From Rusavskia elegans (lineage: Eukaryota; Ascomycota; Lecanoromycetes; Teloschistales; Teloschistaceae): a stretch of 64,000 nucleotides of DNA. The position numbers were made by a program, and so were the translations under genes. Below, in pieces: positions 10,567 to 24,900 of the stretch (positions within the stretch are counted from its first letter, which is position 1; every line of letters starts with the position of its first letter). Location of the stretch: NCBI GenBank assembly GCA_011316305.1, contig SAUG01000098.1, forward strand, positions 124,001 to 188,000, read 5' to 3'. Under the pieces are notes generated by a model. The model was not told the origin of the DNA. It saw nothing but the letters and a program-made list of their open reading frames with translations, and did not search any database.

Positions 10567-12916
10567 ATGGAGGCAATAAAGGACACCTTTGCGCAATGCA
10601 AGAAAGAGCAACGCTCCGCCCTTGTGACCTATGTCACTGCCGGCTATCCCACCGCGGAGGACACAGTAGACATCATGCTGGGAATGGAAGCTGGTGGAGC
10701 TGGTCAGCCTCTCTCACTGCTGTAGAAGAATCAGCAGCTCATGGATGTGTTAGATCTCATCGAACTTGGTCTTCCCTTCACCGATCCTATCGCAGACGGC
10801 CCGACGATACAGAAAGCAAATACACAGGCACTGAAAAATGGCGTCACTGTCACATCTACACTGGAAATGGTCAGAAGCGCGAGGAGAAAGGGCTTGAAGG
10901 CGCCGGTGCTGTTCATGGGCTACTACAACCCTCTACTGAGCTTCGGCGAGGAGAAGATGATGAGAGATGCGAAGGAGGCTGGTGTCAATGGTTTTATTGT
11001 CGTCGATCTACCACCAGAAGAGGCCGTCAGATTCCGCAACTTTTGTACCAAGGGCGGGTAAGACGATTCTTGCAATCACCCTGCACTGATCGGCCAAATG
11101 CTGATCCACTGGCACCTATAGGCTCTCGTACGTTCCTCTAATTGCCCCTGCAACATCCGAGTCAAGAATGAAACTCCTCTGCAAGATCGCCGACTCCTTC
11201 ATATACGTCGTTTCCCGTATGGGCGTCACAGGCGCCTCCGACACCTTAAACAAAGCACTACCAGAGCTCCTCGACCGCGTACATCAATACTCAAACAATG
11301 TCCCAGCCGCCGTTGGGTTCGGCGTCAGCACCCGACAACACTTCGTGGATGTTGGCAAGATAGCAGAAGGTGTTGTCATTGGCAGTCAGATTGTGATAAC
11401 TCTCGCCAATGCGCCAAAGGGCGAAGGGGCGAAGAAGGTCGAAGAATACTGCTCTGAGATTACTGGGCGGAAAGTCTCCCGCGAGCTCATTGATGAGGTC
11501 AAACATCACCAAGAAAGGGAGGAGTCCATGACGAACGGTTATGGCGAACATAAAGACCAGGCACAACCCAGTGAAGTCATTGAGCAAGGTTCACGCGATG
11601 ACGGCCCAGGGCTTGCGGATCAGTTGGAGGCTCTGAATATGAACAATGGTGGCGCAGCTGTGCCATCACGTTTCGGCGAATTTGGGGGTCAGTACGTGCC
11701 CGAGTCTTTGATGGATTGCCTCGCGGAACTCGAGACTGGCTTCAATGAAGCCAAGGAGGATCCGAAGTTTTGGGAAGAATATCGCTCATACTACCCGTAC
11801 ATGGGCCGACCTGGTCAACTCCATATGGCTGAGAGATTGACGGAGCATGCGGGCGGGGCGAACATCTGGTTAAAGCGGGAAGACTTGAACCACACAGGCA
11901 GTCACAAGATCAATAACGCTCTCGGACAGATCCTCCTTGCTCGACGGTTAGGAAAGACTCGAATCATCGCAGAAACAGGTGCCGGCCAGCATGGTGTAGC
12001 GACGGCGACAGTGTGTGCCAAATTCGGTATGGCCTGTACTATCTACATGGGCGCGGAAGATGTGCGGAGGCAGGCCCTCAACGTCTTCCGAATCAAGCTG
12101 CTCGGTGCAAAGGTTGTGGCCGTCGAAGCAGGAGCACAAACATTACGAGATGCCGTCAATGAAGCTATGAGAGCTTGGGTTGTGGATCTCGACACAACAC
12201 ACTACATCATCGGCAGCGCAATCGGTCCTCATCCCTTCCCCACCATCGTCCGCACTTTCCAGTCCGTCATCGGCAACGAAACGAAGGAGCAAATGCAGAA
12301 ACTAAAAGGGAAGCTACCTGATGCCGTCGTGGCTTGTGTTGGTGGTGGTAGCAATGCTGTCGGGATGTTCTACCCCTTCGCCAAAGACCCTGAGGTCAAG
12401 CTTCTGGGTGTCGAAGCTGGCGGCGACGGAGTCGATACCGATCGACACAGCGCGACATTGACTGGCGGGACCAAAGGGGTGCTCCATGGCGTCCGAACAT
12501 ACGTCCTCCAGAACAAACATGGTCAAATCAGCGAAACGCATTCCGTATCCGCGGGCCTCGATTATCCTGGGGTTGGTCCTGAACTGAGTAGCTGGAAAGA
12601 CAACGAGAGAGCGAAGTTCGTCGCTGCAACAGATGCCGAGGCTTTCGAGGGCTTCCGATTGCTTTCGCAACTCGAGGGTATCATCCCGGCGCTCGAGACG
12701 GCACATGCTATCTGGGGAGCAGTGCAATTGGCGAAGGAGTTGGAAAAGGGGAAAGATATTGTGATATGTCTGAGCGGAAGAGGAGACAAGGATGTACAGA
12801 GCGTGGCGGAGGAGCTACCCAAGATCGGACCCAAGATTGGATGGGATCTGAGATGTAAGTTCATACTTTCAAACATGCTGTCGAGGGGATGATTGCTAAC
12901 TTGTGATGCAGTTTGA
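10567..12916 (+). CDS. TRP5: Tryptophan synthase, fused alpha and beta chains
   Basis: Four exons: 10567-10702, 10754-11057, 11122-12854 and 12912-12916, giving 725 aa. The alpha part (about residues 1-240) starts [20 protein letters not shown]. It carries [19 protein letters not shown] with the catalytic Glu and Asp, then [11 protein letters not shown] and SRMGVTGA. A hydrophilic linker follows (near [20 protein letters not shown]). The beta part starts [20 protein letters not shown] and has the pyridoxal phosphate lysine in [16 protein letters not shown], the [10 protein letters not shown] loop and [13 protein letters not shown]. It ends WDLRF. The enzyme converts indole-3-glycerol phosphate and serine to tryptophan in the cytosol. 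Two oddities: the first intron has an atypical GTCAGC donor, and the last exon holds only two bases of the Phe codon plus the stop codon. Confidence 0.96.
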
Positions 12917-15900
12917 GGCATGCTCGAAACGATGAACACATGAGCATAGCATGATCATGAGGTGATGTAGAAAGGCATAAACGGGTACATATTGGGTCAG
13001 GTGAGACATGGCTTTGGCGGTGCATAAAATTATCCGGCATCAAAAGTCATCGGTGCAGAAATCTTGCTTCACTGAGATCTTCCCGATATCCTGGAGAGAT
13101 TTGTCCCATCACAAAAGAGCTGGCCGAAACCTGCTGACTGACTCTGTCAATTGGTTCCAACAAACATACCACCAGAGGACTTACCATAGGTGAAAGCTTG
13201 GACGACTGCGAAATGCCTTCAGCCTTTAAGCCTAGCAAGGGGTACGAAGGATATCGGTAGTCACCCGTGTTTGCTACTCTATCCCCTCAGTTTTCTTCAC
13301 CGTCTTTATTCATCACACCGCTCGATCGCCCACTCATGCTCCTTCAAATACCCTTCTTTCCTAATCCTACCTGTCTGAATCCTCAACTCTCTTCCACACC
13401 GTTCCTCAAAACAAATTGCCCTCAAGAGCTTCAAGATGAGTGTGACGATCATTGAGAGACCCACTGGCAATGCCGACGAGCACTCCAAGCATCCAACCAT
13501 CACACGCTTCAATCCGGTTGCGTCTTACAATTGGCTCGATGTTCCCAGTCCAACGATTCTGGTACCAGGTGAGGCTTCTCCATTTACAGTCACTGCACAG
13601 CTCGAAATCTCAACCACTAACACCTGACATGAAAATCAAGGCTACCCTCCCATCTGGTCACCTCCCAGCAACCCTCAGCCCATACCGCCCGACACGGGCT
13701 TCCGCTACGTCGACCAAAATGCGGACCGCTACCCTGAGTCTCCGATCAGCCCGCTCTTCGCTGCTGTTCGCAGTGTGCAGCCCACGTACCCTTTTTCTAC
13801 GGTTGATGTCATTAGTGATCGCTCTCCGCTTCGTAAGCTGTTTGCTTTTGCGGCTGGTGATGCTAGTCTTAAGGATTTTCGGATTGGGGTTAGTGTTTTT
13901 GGGGGGGAGGGGTGGGGAGAGGAGGGTGAGGGAGAGAGTAAGAGGACCGTGGTATTCCACCGCATTGAAAAGAAGACAAGAGAGGAATACGAAGAGGGAC
14001 AATTCCATGGATATCGGGCAGGGTTTGAGGGGCAGTATCTGCGTCTTAGTGAGATGGCGAAGGGAGGGACTTCGCACTACCGCATCTCGGAATATGAGTT
14101 CGGAGGTCTGAAGTTCTTGATGAGGTCCGGGGTCGATGGATCCATGCCCGATGACACCGAAGGCCACGACAACACTCCGGAGGCCGAGGAGCTGAGTCTC
14201 GAAAATTTGGAAACCAATGATAACAAGGCATCCGACAACGGGGAGAACGAAAAGTCCAAGACCAAAGACTCGACCAGCGATGACAACACAGATGAATCTC
14301 TGGCCATCGTCCCCACCACCAATGCCATGGCACCCCAATCCACCCTCTTCGAACTCACCACCCGCTCTAAATTCAGTAAACACCCCTTCGACATTGCCAC
14401 CAAGCTACCCGATCTCTACCTTTCCCAAACCTCGAAATTCGTCGAAGCGTACCATCATAATGCTGGATACCGGAAATACATGCGCGAGAAAACGCCGGGG
14501 AGGTTTGCGTTGGCGGATATCCATGTCCGCAAGTTGGAGGGGGATTTGAAGGTATGGGAGGAGCAGAATGGGGAGGTGTTGGGACGGTATTTGGCGCTTT
14601 TGGAGAAGATTTTGGAGGTAGTGAAGGGGAAAGATGGAAATGGGGAGGGAACTGGGGTGTGGGAGGTCAGTTATGCTGGAGAGGGAAATGGGCTTGAGAT
14701 CAAGGAGATTGTAGAGGGGAACGGGTGGGTGACAAGGGAGGAGGTTGGGTGTTACTTTGGTGGTGGATATGGGGGTGAATTGGCTGGTGTGTGAGAGGCC
14801 AATGGGCGCGGTCTATCGACATGAAAAGTCTTTCTTTGAAATCATGGAGGAAAGGAATGAAGATTGTAACAGTCGAGAATGAGCCTGCGGAAAAGGGGTT
14901 CGTCTGGTGGGTAAAGGGGTCATCTATACCATCATCATAGACTGTGCTCGGCTCTATGACCAACCCTAGGTTGAAATTCCCTGATTGACCAGAACCCCAC
15001 CGGTGGTGCTCGCAGGACTTTCCTCGTGCTCTAACTCCGAAATATCTGTGCAGACACCGTGGCATTCGTCATGGACCGCCCCGATCAATTCTGCTAGAGG
15101 TCACCCATACCACGAAGACGCACACACTCGAAGGTGCCATTGTTCACAATGCTTTAGAGGAATGGAAATCGGACCAGACACCATATGACATGGGCATTGT
15201 TCCTTTGCCCGCGGGCTTTGTCGGCTTTACCAATCGCTTTGGCCCATTGTCCCTCGAAACGCATCTAAAGGCGAAAGATGTCTGGTGCATCGTACCAAGC
15301 TTTGAACCCGGAAATCAGCGAACACTCTACGCAACTGCATCGAATCAGATCACAAACAGTGTATTGACAGCCACTAGACTATTGCTCCCGATCAGCACCC
15401 GCCATCGCCGAGCTGAGGAATTGTTGTGTGCTGCCTTGAAAGTTTCCCCCCGGGCTTTACGAAACAGTCATCGGCAACCCCACACAATCGATACGAGCAA
15501 TGTCTCCGAACGTGGACACTCACGCAATTGAATCCAATTCAGTCGACACCTCCATCCGCGACATGATGCTCCAGAAACTCCCACAAGAGCTCTATGATCT
15601 AATTGAGCACTACTTCTACGAACTGGTCTTCACTCCTGGTGCCCCCGGCTACATATACCCGCTGGGCAAGCCCAAAGATGCGCCTGAGCCGGAAGCCAAG
15701 GCCTATGACAGACGTCCCAAAGCCAGGCCGTTGCTGCTATGCCTCAGCAAAGACATCTACCACAAATATCGAGAACGGGTTTACGCCGAAAATACATTCG
15801 TATGGGGATCGGGTCAAAGACAATGGCTCTGTAGGAGACCTAACTTCAGCATTCTACGAACCAGTCTAGAAGTCGTCTTCGGACTGGCTGATCGTGAATG

Positions 15901-18900
15901 TGAATTGATCAAATGCATGCGCCCGATCAAGCTTGCAATCTCCGGATCACCGATCTCCCCTACTCAACGCCAGCTCATGATATCCAAGGAAGAATTGACA
16001 ATGGCTTGGATGTGGAAGTTCGCTAATTGTGGATTGGAGAGATGGCATGTGGATGAGCTTACGCTTGATTTCCGTCAATGTTACAATGACGATGGAGAGT
16101 GGCTGGGCTTTACTCTTGTTTGGGAACTCAGTATGACTTGTGCTCGCAAACCGAGACGAATCACGATTCTGGCGCCTGATCTGGAGAAGAAACAGGAGAT
16201 ACTGAGAATTCTTGAAACGAGGCATGGCATAGCATCTGTTAATGAGCCTCCGGAGTGACCGCCCTGGTAAGAGGAAGCACATTTTCTTATTTAATTCAAT
16301 TCCGTTTGTATCCTGCCGCTATTTTCAATCACCTTGACTCTATTGTGGTTTGTTATCAGTCGAGAATGTATACCCTTCCATTTGTTTTTCAGACTATACT
16401 AGCTACATCCTGGTGAAATGCGATGAAACTTTCAGTATGAAAGGATGGGAGTATCAGATACGACACTTACGTCATTGAACAGTCTGGCCTCCTTTTCAGT
16501 GTACTTTTGTCTTGTGGACAGGTCCCCCAAAGAGAAAACCGTGTTGTCATCTTGATACTTCCTTATCATCGTCAGCCAACCAGCACTTGGACCAGAACGA
16601 TGAGATCACGGTATGAAAGGACGCAGTAGGAATAGCAGGGCACCCTGTTGCGCTTAATTTTAGACAAATTATTTACAGGTGGAATGGGACGTACTAAATC
16701 GTTGTATGGTCTGGCAATAGTACCATGCAAAAGGATTCCAGCAATCAACGACAGCCAGTCAATCTTACACGACAGTCAATTGTGGCGAAGATTGCAGGTC
16801 CCACGCCAACACGGTATGCTGATTCCGGTGAACGGGTAAAATCTTGGTGGAGAAGTCTGTTGACTTGCTGGTCTCCCTTATAGTTTTACATTGGCCTCAC
16901 TTTCCTCAATGTGCATTCAACAGTATCAATCCTGGGTACATAGACAACTTTCCTCCCTCAAATTTCCTCTTCCACAAACATTCCTCCACACCGTCTTTGA
17001 AACACCTTCCTACATCCGAAAACTTCACCATCGTCAATCTATTCAATCACTACCATCATACTCCTTCGGGACTTCTTCAAGATGAAGTTCTTTACAATCC
17101 TCTCACCTTTGATGCTTGGCTTCGTCACCATGTCCTCCGGCATCACCGCCACTCCGGTCACTGGCTCTGCTACTGAGGGTCTGGCTAAGAACAACCTTGC
17201 TGAGCGCGCTTTCGAGCCAGTGGTATTTCAAGATATCCTCAATCTAGCGTCCGATCTCTTTGGTGAGTTGAGGTCTCTTCTATGCCAGCTGAGGTATTCT
17301 CAAATGAGGCAACATGTCTACATGATGGTCGATCATTGTATTCGCTGGCCTCAACCACCGAGAAGCATCCCATCAAATTGGTACACATCTTCTTGAGACC
17401 ATTGACTAACGAGCACCAGCAATCCAGCTCGTTGGTGCCCAATCTCGCTTGGAACAGCTCACCAAACTCTGTATCAAGTAAGTCACCCTTCCCTGCTGCT
17501 TTTTCCCCCTCACCTTCTCTTTCCATGCTGGAGTCAACATATGTTTCTCATCTCCACTATTCTCCTCGACGCATATCCATCCCCGCCCGTTCTCACACTC
17601 GCTCTTCCCATCTCCATACCAACCCCCACTAACGCCGCCTCACCCTCCCCCAGCTTCGACCCCACCCCCATCATCGCCGAAGGCTACAACTTCACCCTCA
17701 TTCACAACATCTTCTGCGAAGCCGGCTGGGCCACCTTCCTCAAAGGCCGCTTCGACGTCCCCGACACCCCCACCATCCAAGCCTTCACCACAACCTTCTC
17801 CTCTTACATCTGGATCTTCCAAGCCATCGGCGCCACCGGAAACGACGCCCACCGCCTCTCTCACCTCTGCGACCTCATCAATCCCCCCTCTTCGGCGGCC
17901 ATCGGTCACAATGCGACCCTTGTCAAGAATACCATTTGTGGGGTTGCGAATGGGGCCAGTTTGCCAAAGGTGCTGGAGCTGCCGGTGCCGTTTGAGGATT
18001 TGAGGAGGCAGAGACAGGGTGTTAATGGGACTGTGAAGGGGCAGTCGAATACCGCGTGGGCGGGTAGGGGATGAGGTGTTTGGGATCCATGCCCGCTGGA
18101 CCTTCCTTGTTTCAAGAAGATTGGGCCATGAGGACGGGCATTGTGTTTCGTGATGTTGTCGAGAGGCTCTCTTTCTATTCTGGAGTATCGGTCACAAGGG
18201 TGACCGATTGATATCTGATATTGAGGGGATTTGCTTGGTGGTATGCTTGGATGCGAAACATCAAAAGCAGATAGTGACGATAGAATAAGGAAGGCAAAGG
18301 CCTTCTGAGGAATGAATCGAACCGAATCGAACCGATCATAAGTTTTGTAGTCTAACTGGACCGATGCTTTGACTGCGCAATTGCATCATTGAACGATGTG
18401 AGGTAGCAATGGCGCGGAGGGAGGGGGCTTCACACTCACCGGGTATCGTATCATTTGTGATAGCTTTGAAAGGCTTTCGTGCTCCGAAATACATATATGC
18501 CCAATAAACCGACCTCGCTCCCATCCGCGAACCCTACCCTCATGATATGCATACCATCCGGTCTCGACATCCCAGTGTTGATATCTTCCTGCCACTTCTC
18601 ATCAGAGATTCGTACACGCTACTATCTGAAAGAGTTACCACGCTGCTGCATCTATTGAGTATATACAGTATACTATCGCTGGCTAGGGACAACACAGCCA
18701 CCCACCTCATGGAAGTCTTCTAGCAACTCCTTCACCAGATTACCCTTGCTATCTCCCACCCCATGAACGAGAATACCTCCAGTTTCTGTAAATCGCCTTT
18801 GCTGATGGATTCAACCTCTTACTACATTATCCATTCTGCATCCGTCCAGGCAGTGAAAAAGAAGGTGATAACAACGAAAGCCACTCCTACTTGCCGTCAT

Positions 18901-21900
18901 CATATGTACGCGGGCTGTTTCCCTCGCTTTTCCCTCCACCCAACACCCGGGGCCGGTTGCCAAAGGCAAGCTCTCGGAGCTTGGTATCCCACAAGTTTAG
19001 GCCCTTCGTCGTGGCTGTTGATGAAGTTTGATGCTTATTGAATCTCGATTGCGGGCATGGATTTGTGTGCCGGGTATCTACTCCCGCCTGGGTGCGCAGC
19101 CAAAGTAGAGATCTCGAATGGAATGCTGATGCGGTGCTGTGGTGCGTTGTCGTTGGGTAGTCCTGGATTCTTGTCGAGTCTGGGTTGTGTGTAGATGGCG
19201 TTGAGGTGGGCTTTGATGCTGGGATGATGGTCGGGATTGCGGTCTGTAGGGTTTGGACTCGGATTTTGAAGTCGTGGTAGTAGATGCTCTGGATGGGACG
19301 ATGAACGTGGAGGACCAAGTTGTTGGTGAGGATCGGGATGGTGTTCTTCTTCGAGTAGGAGACCGTTCGTGGCATGAATGTCTGGGAACTTCTAATTCGG
19401 CACGGCCGACAGCGGGATTGTAGGATGTAGGTGGCCGTATATAAAGAAAAAGTAATGAGAGATCCTGTACTCTTTTCTTCAAGCAGATGTCCTTGACTGA
19501 AGTGGAAATGATCATAGTTCTGTCCTGGACCGCTTTCTTCGTGTCAGCATTTGCGCAAGGTTCCCTCCCGCTCCTCAGAGTGGATGAGATCTTCGAGGAT
19601 GGCAAAGATTCGTTAGAACGTACGAGAATTTCGATCTCGTCTTGTTGCGGCGTTCCCAATCCGCTTTGTCTGACCGCTATCGTCCTGACCAGAGCGAATG
19701 GATGGCTGTAATGATGGAAAATCTCCAGGGTCTTGTCTAAATGGCCTGTGTAGAGAGGAAATGCGGAGGTGTTGTGGTCAGCCGGGATGCCTGTAGGATT
19801 TGAATTTGGCAATATGCGCGTCAGGATGCGTACGTTTGTGAGGAGAAGATATTAAACGATGAACAAGATGTTGATGACTTATAATCAGGGATATCAAGTG
19901 AGAAGCCATGATGTCACATTATGCCACACGCCATGTTGTTTATATTATGTCACCATGGGGTGCCTACGTTGTATGACCACCGGTACCTCGATATTGATAC
20001 TCGTGTTAACGAATGCTCTGCTACCGTCACACTTTTGACATTTGTGTGTCTTCGCTAGTGTTGGCGTGGGAGGGTTATGGAATGATATCACCTTCATTGG
20101 TTTTTTTGATGATTTCGCTATGCCCCGTATGGTGTTTTGTATTCGACAAAAAGGGAGAACAACGACCCGCCATTCCACTCTGCTGTTGAGGGTGCATTCG
20201 TCTGTTGAGGGTGCATTCGTGAATGTTGGTGAAGTTTGAGTTAGTGAATCAGTATGACTGCTATCCTTTTAGTGAATGAGCTTTCGATGCTTCCTTTGTT
20301 GACTCTGTGACTCTTAATACAAAATTGGAGAAAATATAAACATGCGTTACAATATTCTTCTTCTTACTCTTTCGCAGGCTTTTACAACTTCTTGCATATC
20401 TGATAAAATACACTGCAACCCTAGCACTTACTAGAACCACAGTGAAACAGACAACAATCGAGCAAGCGATGGATTCTGCAGTAGCTGGTAACGAAGGGCA
20501 AGGCAGTCCATTTGAGAGTCCAGGTGGTATTGAGAGTGGGCAATCAGATGGCGCAGCCCAGTGTACAACCACTCCCTCTGATCAGAACCTTGGTCAAGCA
20601 TCTCCTCAAACCACCGACTCTAATTTCGATCGCCTCTGCGTGCTCATTCAAGGTCTACCACAAGAATTGTTCGATAAAATACAAGAGACCGTCTATGAGC
20701 TCGCATTCTGCCCCGGCTTCGCTTTCCCGCATCGCCAAACCAATCACGGCACCTACGAATGGAACGGGATACTGTACAATACGACCCGACCCCAGCTCTT
20801 ATCCATCAGCAAAGTCGTACGAGAGAAATACTCGACTAAAGTCTTCAGCGAAAACCTCTTCGTGGTCAGTCCTGGCGAGACTCAACACACCCTTTGGTTC
20901 TTGGGCATAGGCTGGCGCCATCCTTTGCCCATCCGTAGGGCGTATGCGTCTTTCAGTTACAAAGACTTGGGCGAAGACTGGGCGAAGCTACTTCCAATCT
21001 GTGAAGCGATACCTTCGGAAGAAGACTGGGCAAATTCACCGTACCTCAAGCAAAAGAAGCATCTAGAGTCTTTCGACACAAGAAACGACAGATCCCATCG
21101 TGCCGCAGAGACTAAGCTGATCGGCTTGTGGTCAGCGAAGTACTGGAGGTTGAGACAACTGCCTTTGGAGGAACTGACACTGGATTTCACCGAGTGTTAC
21201 GGAGGGTACAACACGTTTCTAGGAATATTTGCAGCGCAGATCCTGCGATTACGGGCCATATCAGCGCCACGGGGCCTGCGGGTCATTGCACCCTATGATT
21301 CACAAAGGCTACACATTCACGGACTACTGACGGGTGTCTGGGCATGACTGTTGTTCGACCAGCAGTCCACCATGTCAATGGATTTGACAGCTTGTCCGTG
21401 TTAGGTATCAGCAACATAGGCTATTTAAGCACTATGCGATCTTCCATTGTAAATGGCGATCAGGCGGAAGTACAAGATCCTACTTAGCTTGCTTATCAAC
21501 TCACTTCAGCAAGATTCAAATGCATGTCATATTTGTTCAATACTCTAGTATTCTCGACATGATATCATCTTTGACAATCGCCCACATTAGCTGAATTCGT
21601 CCATCTTTGCATTTCGGTAGCTAATCTAGCATTCGAGGTTTCCTTTACCTCCAGGGACTGGTGGAAGCGTGGGGAAATGTATAATACCAACCACCCATCG
21701 AGATCTTCGGATTCTATATGTGGTAAGGGTCATACAGGTAGCGCTTGTTATATTTTGTGTGGCGCTCTGTTTGAATTAATTGTGCCAGAGCAACTAATTG
21801 AGTAGACAGTCAAGGCGTCGGAACACGCCAATCGAAGTAATGGACCTAAAGTTAAAGATCTGTTAGTTCCTTATAAATTTGATCATCGGGGTTTAGCGTT

Positions 21901-24900
21901 GTGCAAGGCACAAGATGCGCGAACAGGCTTGGTTTCGTGACTCACCGAGAAACGCTCTCAAACCTGCTCAAAAGATGGGGCTTTTCTTTCCTGGCGCCAT
22001 AATGGCCCGTTCTTTTTTTTGCAATATAAGTAGTGGCGCTGAGACCTCCCTCATCACTCAATTGCAGAATCGAACTGTCCATAGTCATGGCGGCAATGCC
22101 TTTTTGAAAGCCCGCAGACAGAGACCTCAAACATGTCCACGCTCCGTTCAGCGAAAGTGAACTGAGGCAACAAGATATGAAGAAACGGATGGTGAGGAGG
22201 GAGTCAGACGAATCAGCCCTGTCCGGCGAAAGGGAGCGGAGGCAACGAGATTCGAAGAGAAGGAAGACCAGGAGCGAGCCAGAAGATTCAGCGTATCACA
22301 CGGGCTCTGCTTCGGGCTCCCAACAACATAACAAGCTTTTCAGCCTGGTACAGAATCTTCCTCAAGAATTGTTCGATCAGATTCAGGACTACGTCTTCGA
22401 GAGTAGCCTATGTCCAGGCTTTATCTTCCCTCAACAGCCATCTCGTAATGGTGTGCATTACTCGAATGGAAGATCCTACCCAACCGTCGACCCTGATCTT
22501 CTGCGCGTTAGTAAGACAATCAGAGACAAATACCAGAAGAGACTTTAGAGCCAGAATACCTGGGTCATCGGCACCGGTCCATCTTCCAAGACTATAAGAT
22601 TTCTGAGACGCCTCGAACAGCCGAACCATCTTTCCATCAGTAAATTCCATATTACTTTCACTTTCAGAGATTTGCCGGATCGGGGAGAAGAGTATTACCC
22701 AAAAGACATGGATGGAAAAACCCCCGAGGATCTACGTGAGCTCTACAGCAACTGGCATACCACGGCCGAGGACAGGATCGAAAACTCACTTGGCTGTTTC
22801 AACGCTTTACTGCTCGACCAGTGGTTGGAAAAGTTAATGTATATAACTTATTTGTCTCCGACCCAGATGACACTTGACTTCTCCGAATGTTATGGCGCAT
22901 ACAATTGTTGGCTAGGTGCCAGTTTGGCATATGAATTCCGTCGAACAGCGAGGAATTGCGTACCGGGCGATCTACAAGTCATTGGTATCGAGCATGAGGA
23001 AGAACTTGAAAGGATATTATCGTGACAGCATGAGACAGGGTTAAGAGACTTTGCTACCTAGCTTAGGTAGAATCTCCAAAACCAAGGCTTTTAGTCACTC
23101 ACAAAGAAGTCATGCTCAACCTGACCTGTAACCGTCACCTTGACATAACGATCCAGTACATCTCATCGAACACGGCTCCTTGCGTTTTCATTTGATTGCT
23201 GCAAAGGGGCGTATGATAGTCGATCGATCTGAGCTTTCGTTGTAGCGAGTACCGACAACAGCAGACGTGCAATTGGGCATATGATACTGAATGATGCAAT
23301 ATTCTCAAATCGACAGTTTTTTGGGAGACTGACTGACCATACATCACTTCTCTTTACGCTTTTAAAACAGAGAGTTCGAATTGTTGAATACATACCAACA
23401 TATTCAACATCTTTCTCAACGCGCCTCATGATGACGTTAAATTCTTCTTTTTCGTCTTCGGAACCCCCTCCGATCTGCTTGTGCGACTATACCGACGCAT
23501 ACAGCCATCTTTGGATCGCTCTGGAATCGAATATTCGAACTTACCGAATAAAGTTCGATCTCCGCAAGTCTGTACTACTATGATTGGAAAGTCTGGCATA
23601 TGCTAATGACCAGTCTTAGAAAGTTTTTAGATTGCTGTCTAGGCTCCATTCCCCATCCAGCTATACTTGCAAAAGGATATCTGGTTGCTATATTAGAGAG
23701 ACTGGCCATGAAACTTGGTTTCTCTTGGACATCTTTGAAGGTCATAAAAGACACAAATAGGAAACTTCACTCGGCTGAGAAAGATGTCTCTGACACTGCC
23801 ACTACTCCAGTCACTGGCAACACGGCTGCGAATTCCTCCCATGACCAACTCGTCCGCGAATCCACCGGCGCTGCCAACGACCTTGACCAAGCCTATAAGA
23901 GCTCTACTACTGGAGATGCAGAGTACGCAAGTCTTGTTACAATGATGTACGCAAAACTAGCACAGGAGCTTCTCGACAAGATAGTGGAGATACTTTTTGA
24001 ATCTGCTTTCTGTCCCGGGGTTGTGTTTCCTCATGAGAAGATCTCCTCTACCGACGCCATCAAATGGGAGGGTAAAAGGTATGATAAAATCAAACCTCAG
24101 CTACTTTCTGTCAGCAAAACCATCCTAGCCAAGTACCAGACGCGTATGTGGGAAGAGAACACTTTTGTCATCGTTGTCGGTAAACCGTCCGAAACAACAG
24201 GATTTCTTGCCCTATGCCCAAGGGTGGAGTACAATCCTATCCAGCAGGTGTACTTGAGGTTTAGCTACAAAGACCTGCGTCACGAATGGACAGTTGACAT
24301 GCCGTACGATAAGGGGAACGTCATTGCGAACGAGGAATGGGAGCTGCAAATCGCACCATGCACGGTACGGAACATGTGGCGCGGCATACCCCCTCCTACA
24401 AGAGTCAAAATACTGGAAGTTAAGTTGTTCGGTATCTGGGAAGAAAAGGCCTGGGATGTCAGCAACCTTGTACTCAATAAGGTGACTCTGGACTTCACGG
24501 AGTGCTACGGACCACGGGCAGACTGGCTCGGTGACAAGCTAGCGATGTATTTGCAGGTCTTCACAAGGAAAATGCCTGGCACCCTGAACATTGTGGCGCC
24601 TGACGAGGAGAAAAGGGAGGGTATGTCGACGAAAATCTTAGCAAACAACGGCTTATAAGTATCTTGATCGAATATTCGGAATTTGTGGGACGAGAATTGC
24701 TATGGCTCGACGGCAGTTTGAGTGTCAGATAATGGAAAATCTTTCTTGACAACATCGATCGTGTACTATCATACCCTGAAACCAATCAAGATTTTTAGAG
24801 TGGACGTCCAGCTTTTAATCGCTCGAGCAGCCGTTAATAACGTTTGAGTAAGTGCAAATCTCACATTTAGATGTAAAGGGCCAGTAAGCTTGGGTGACGT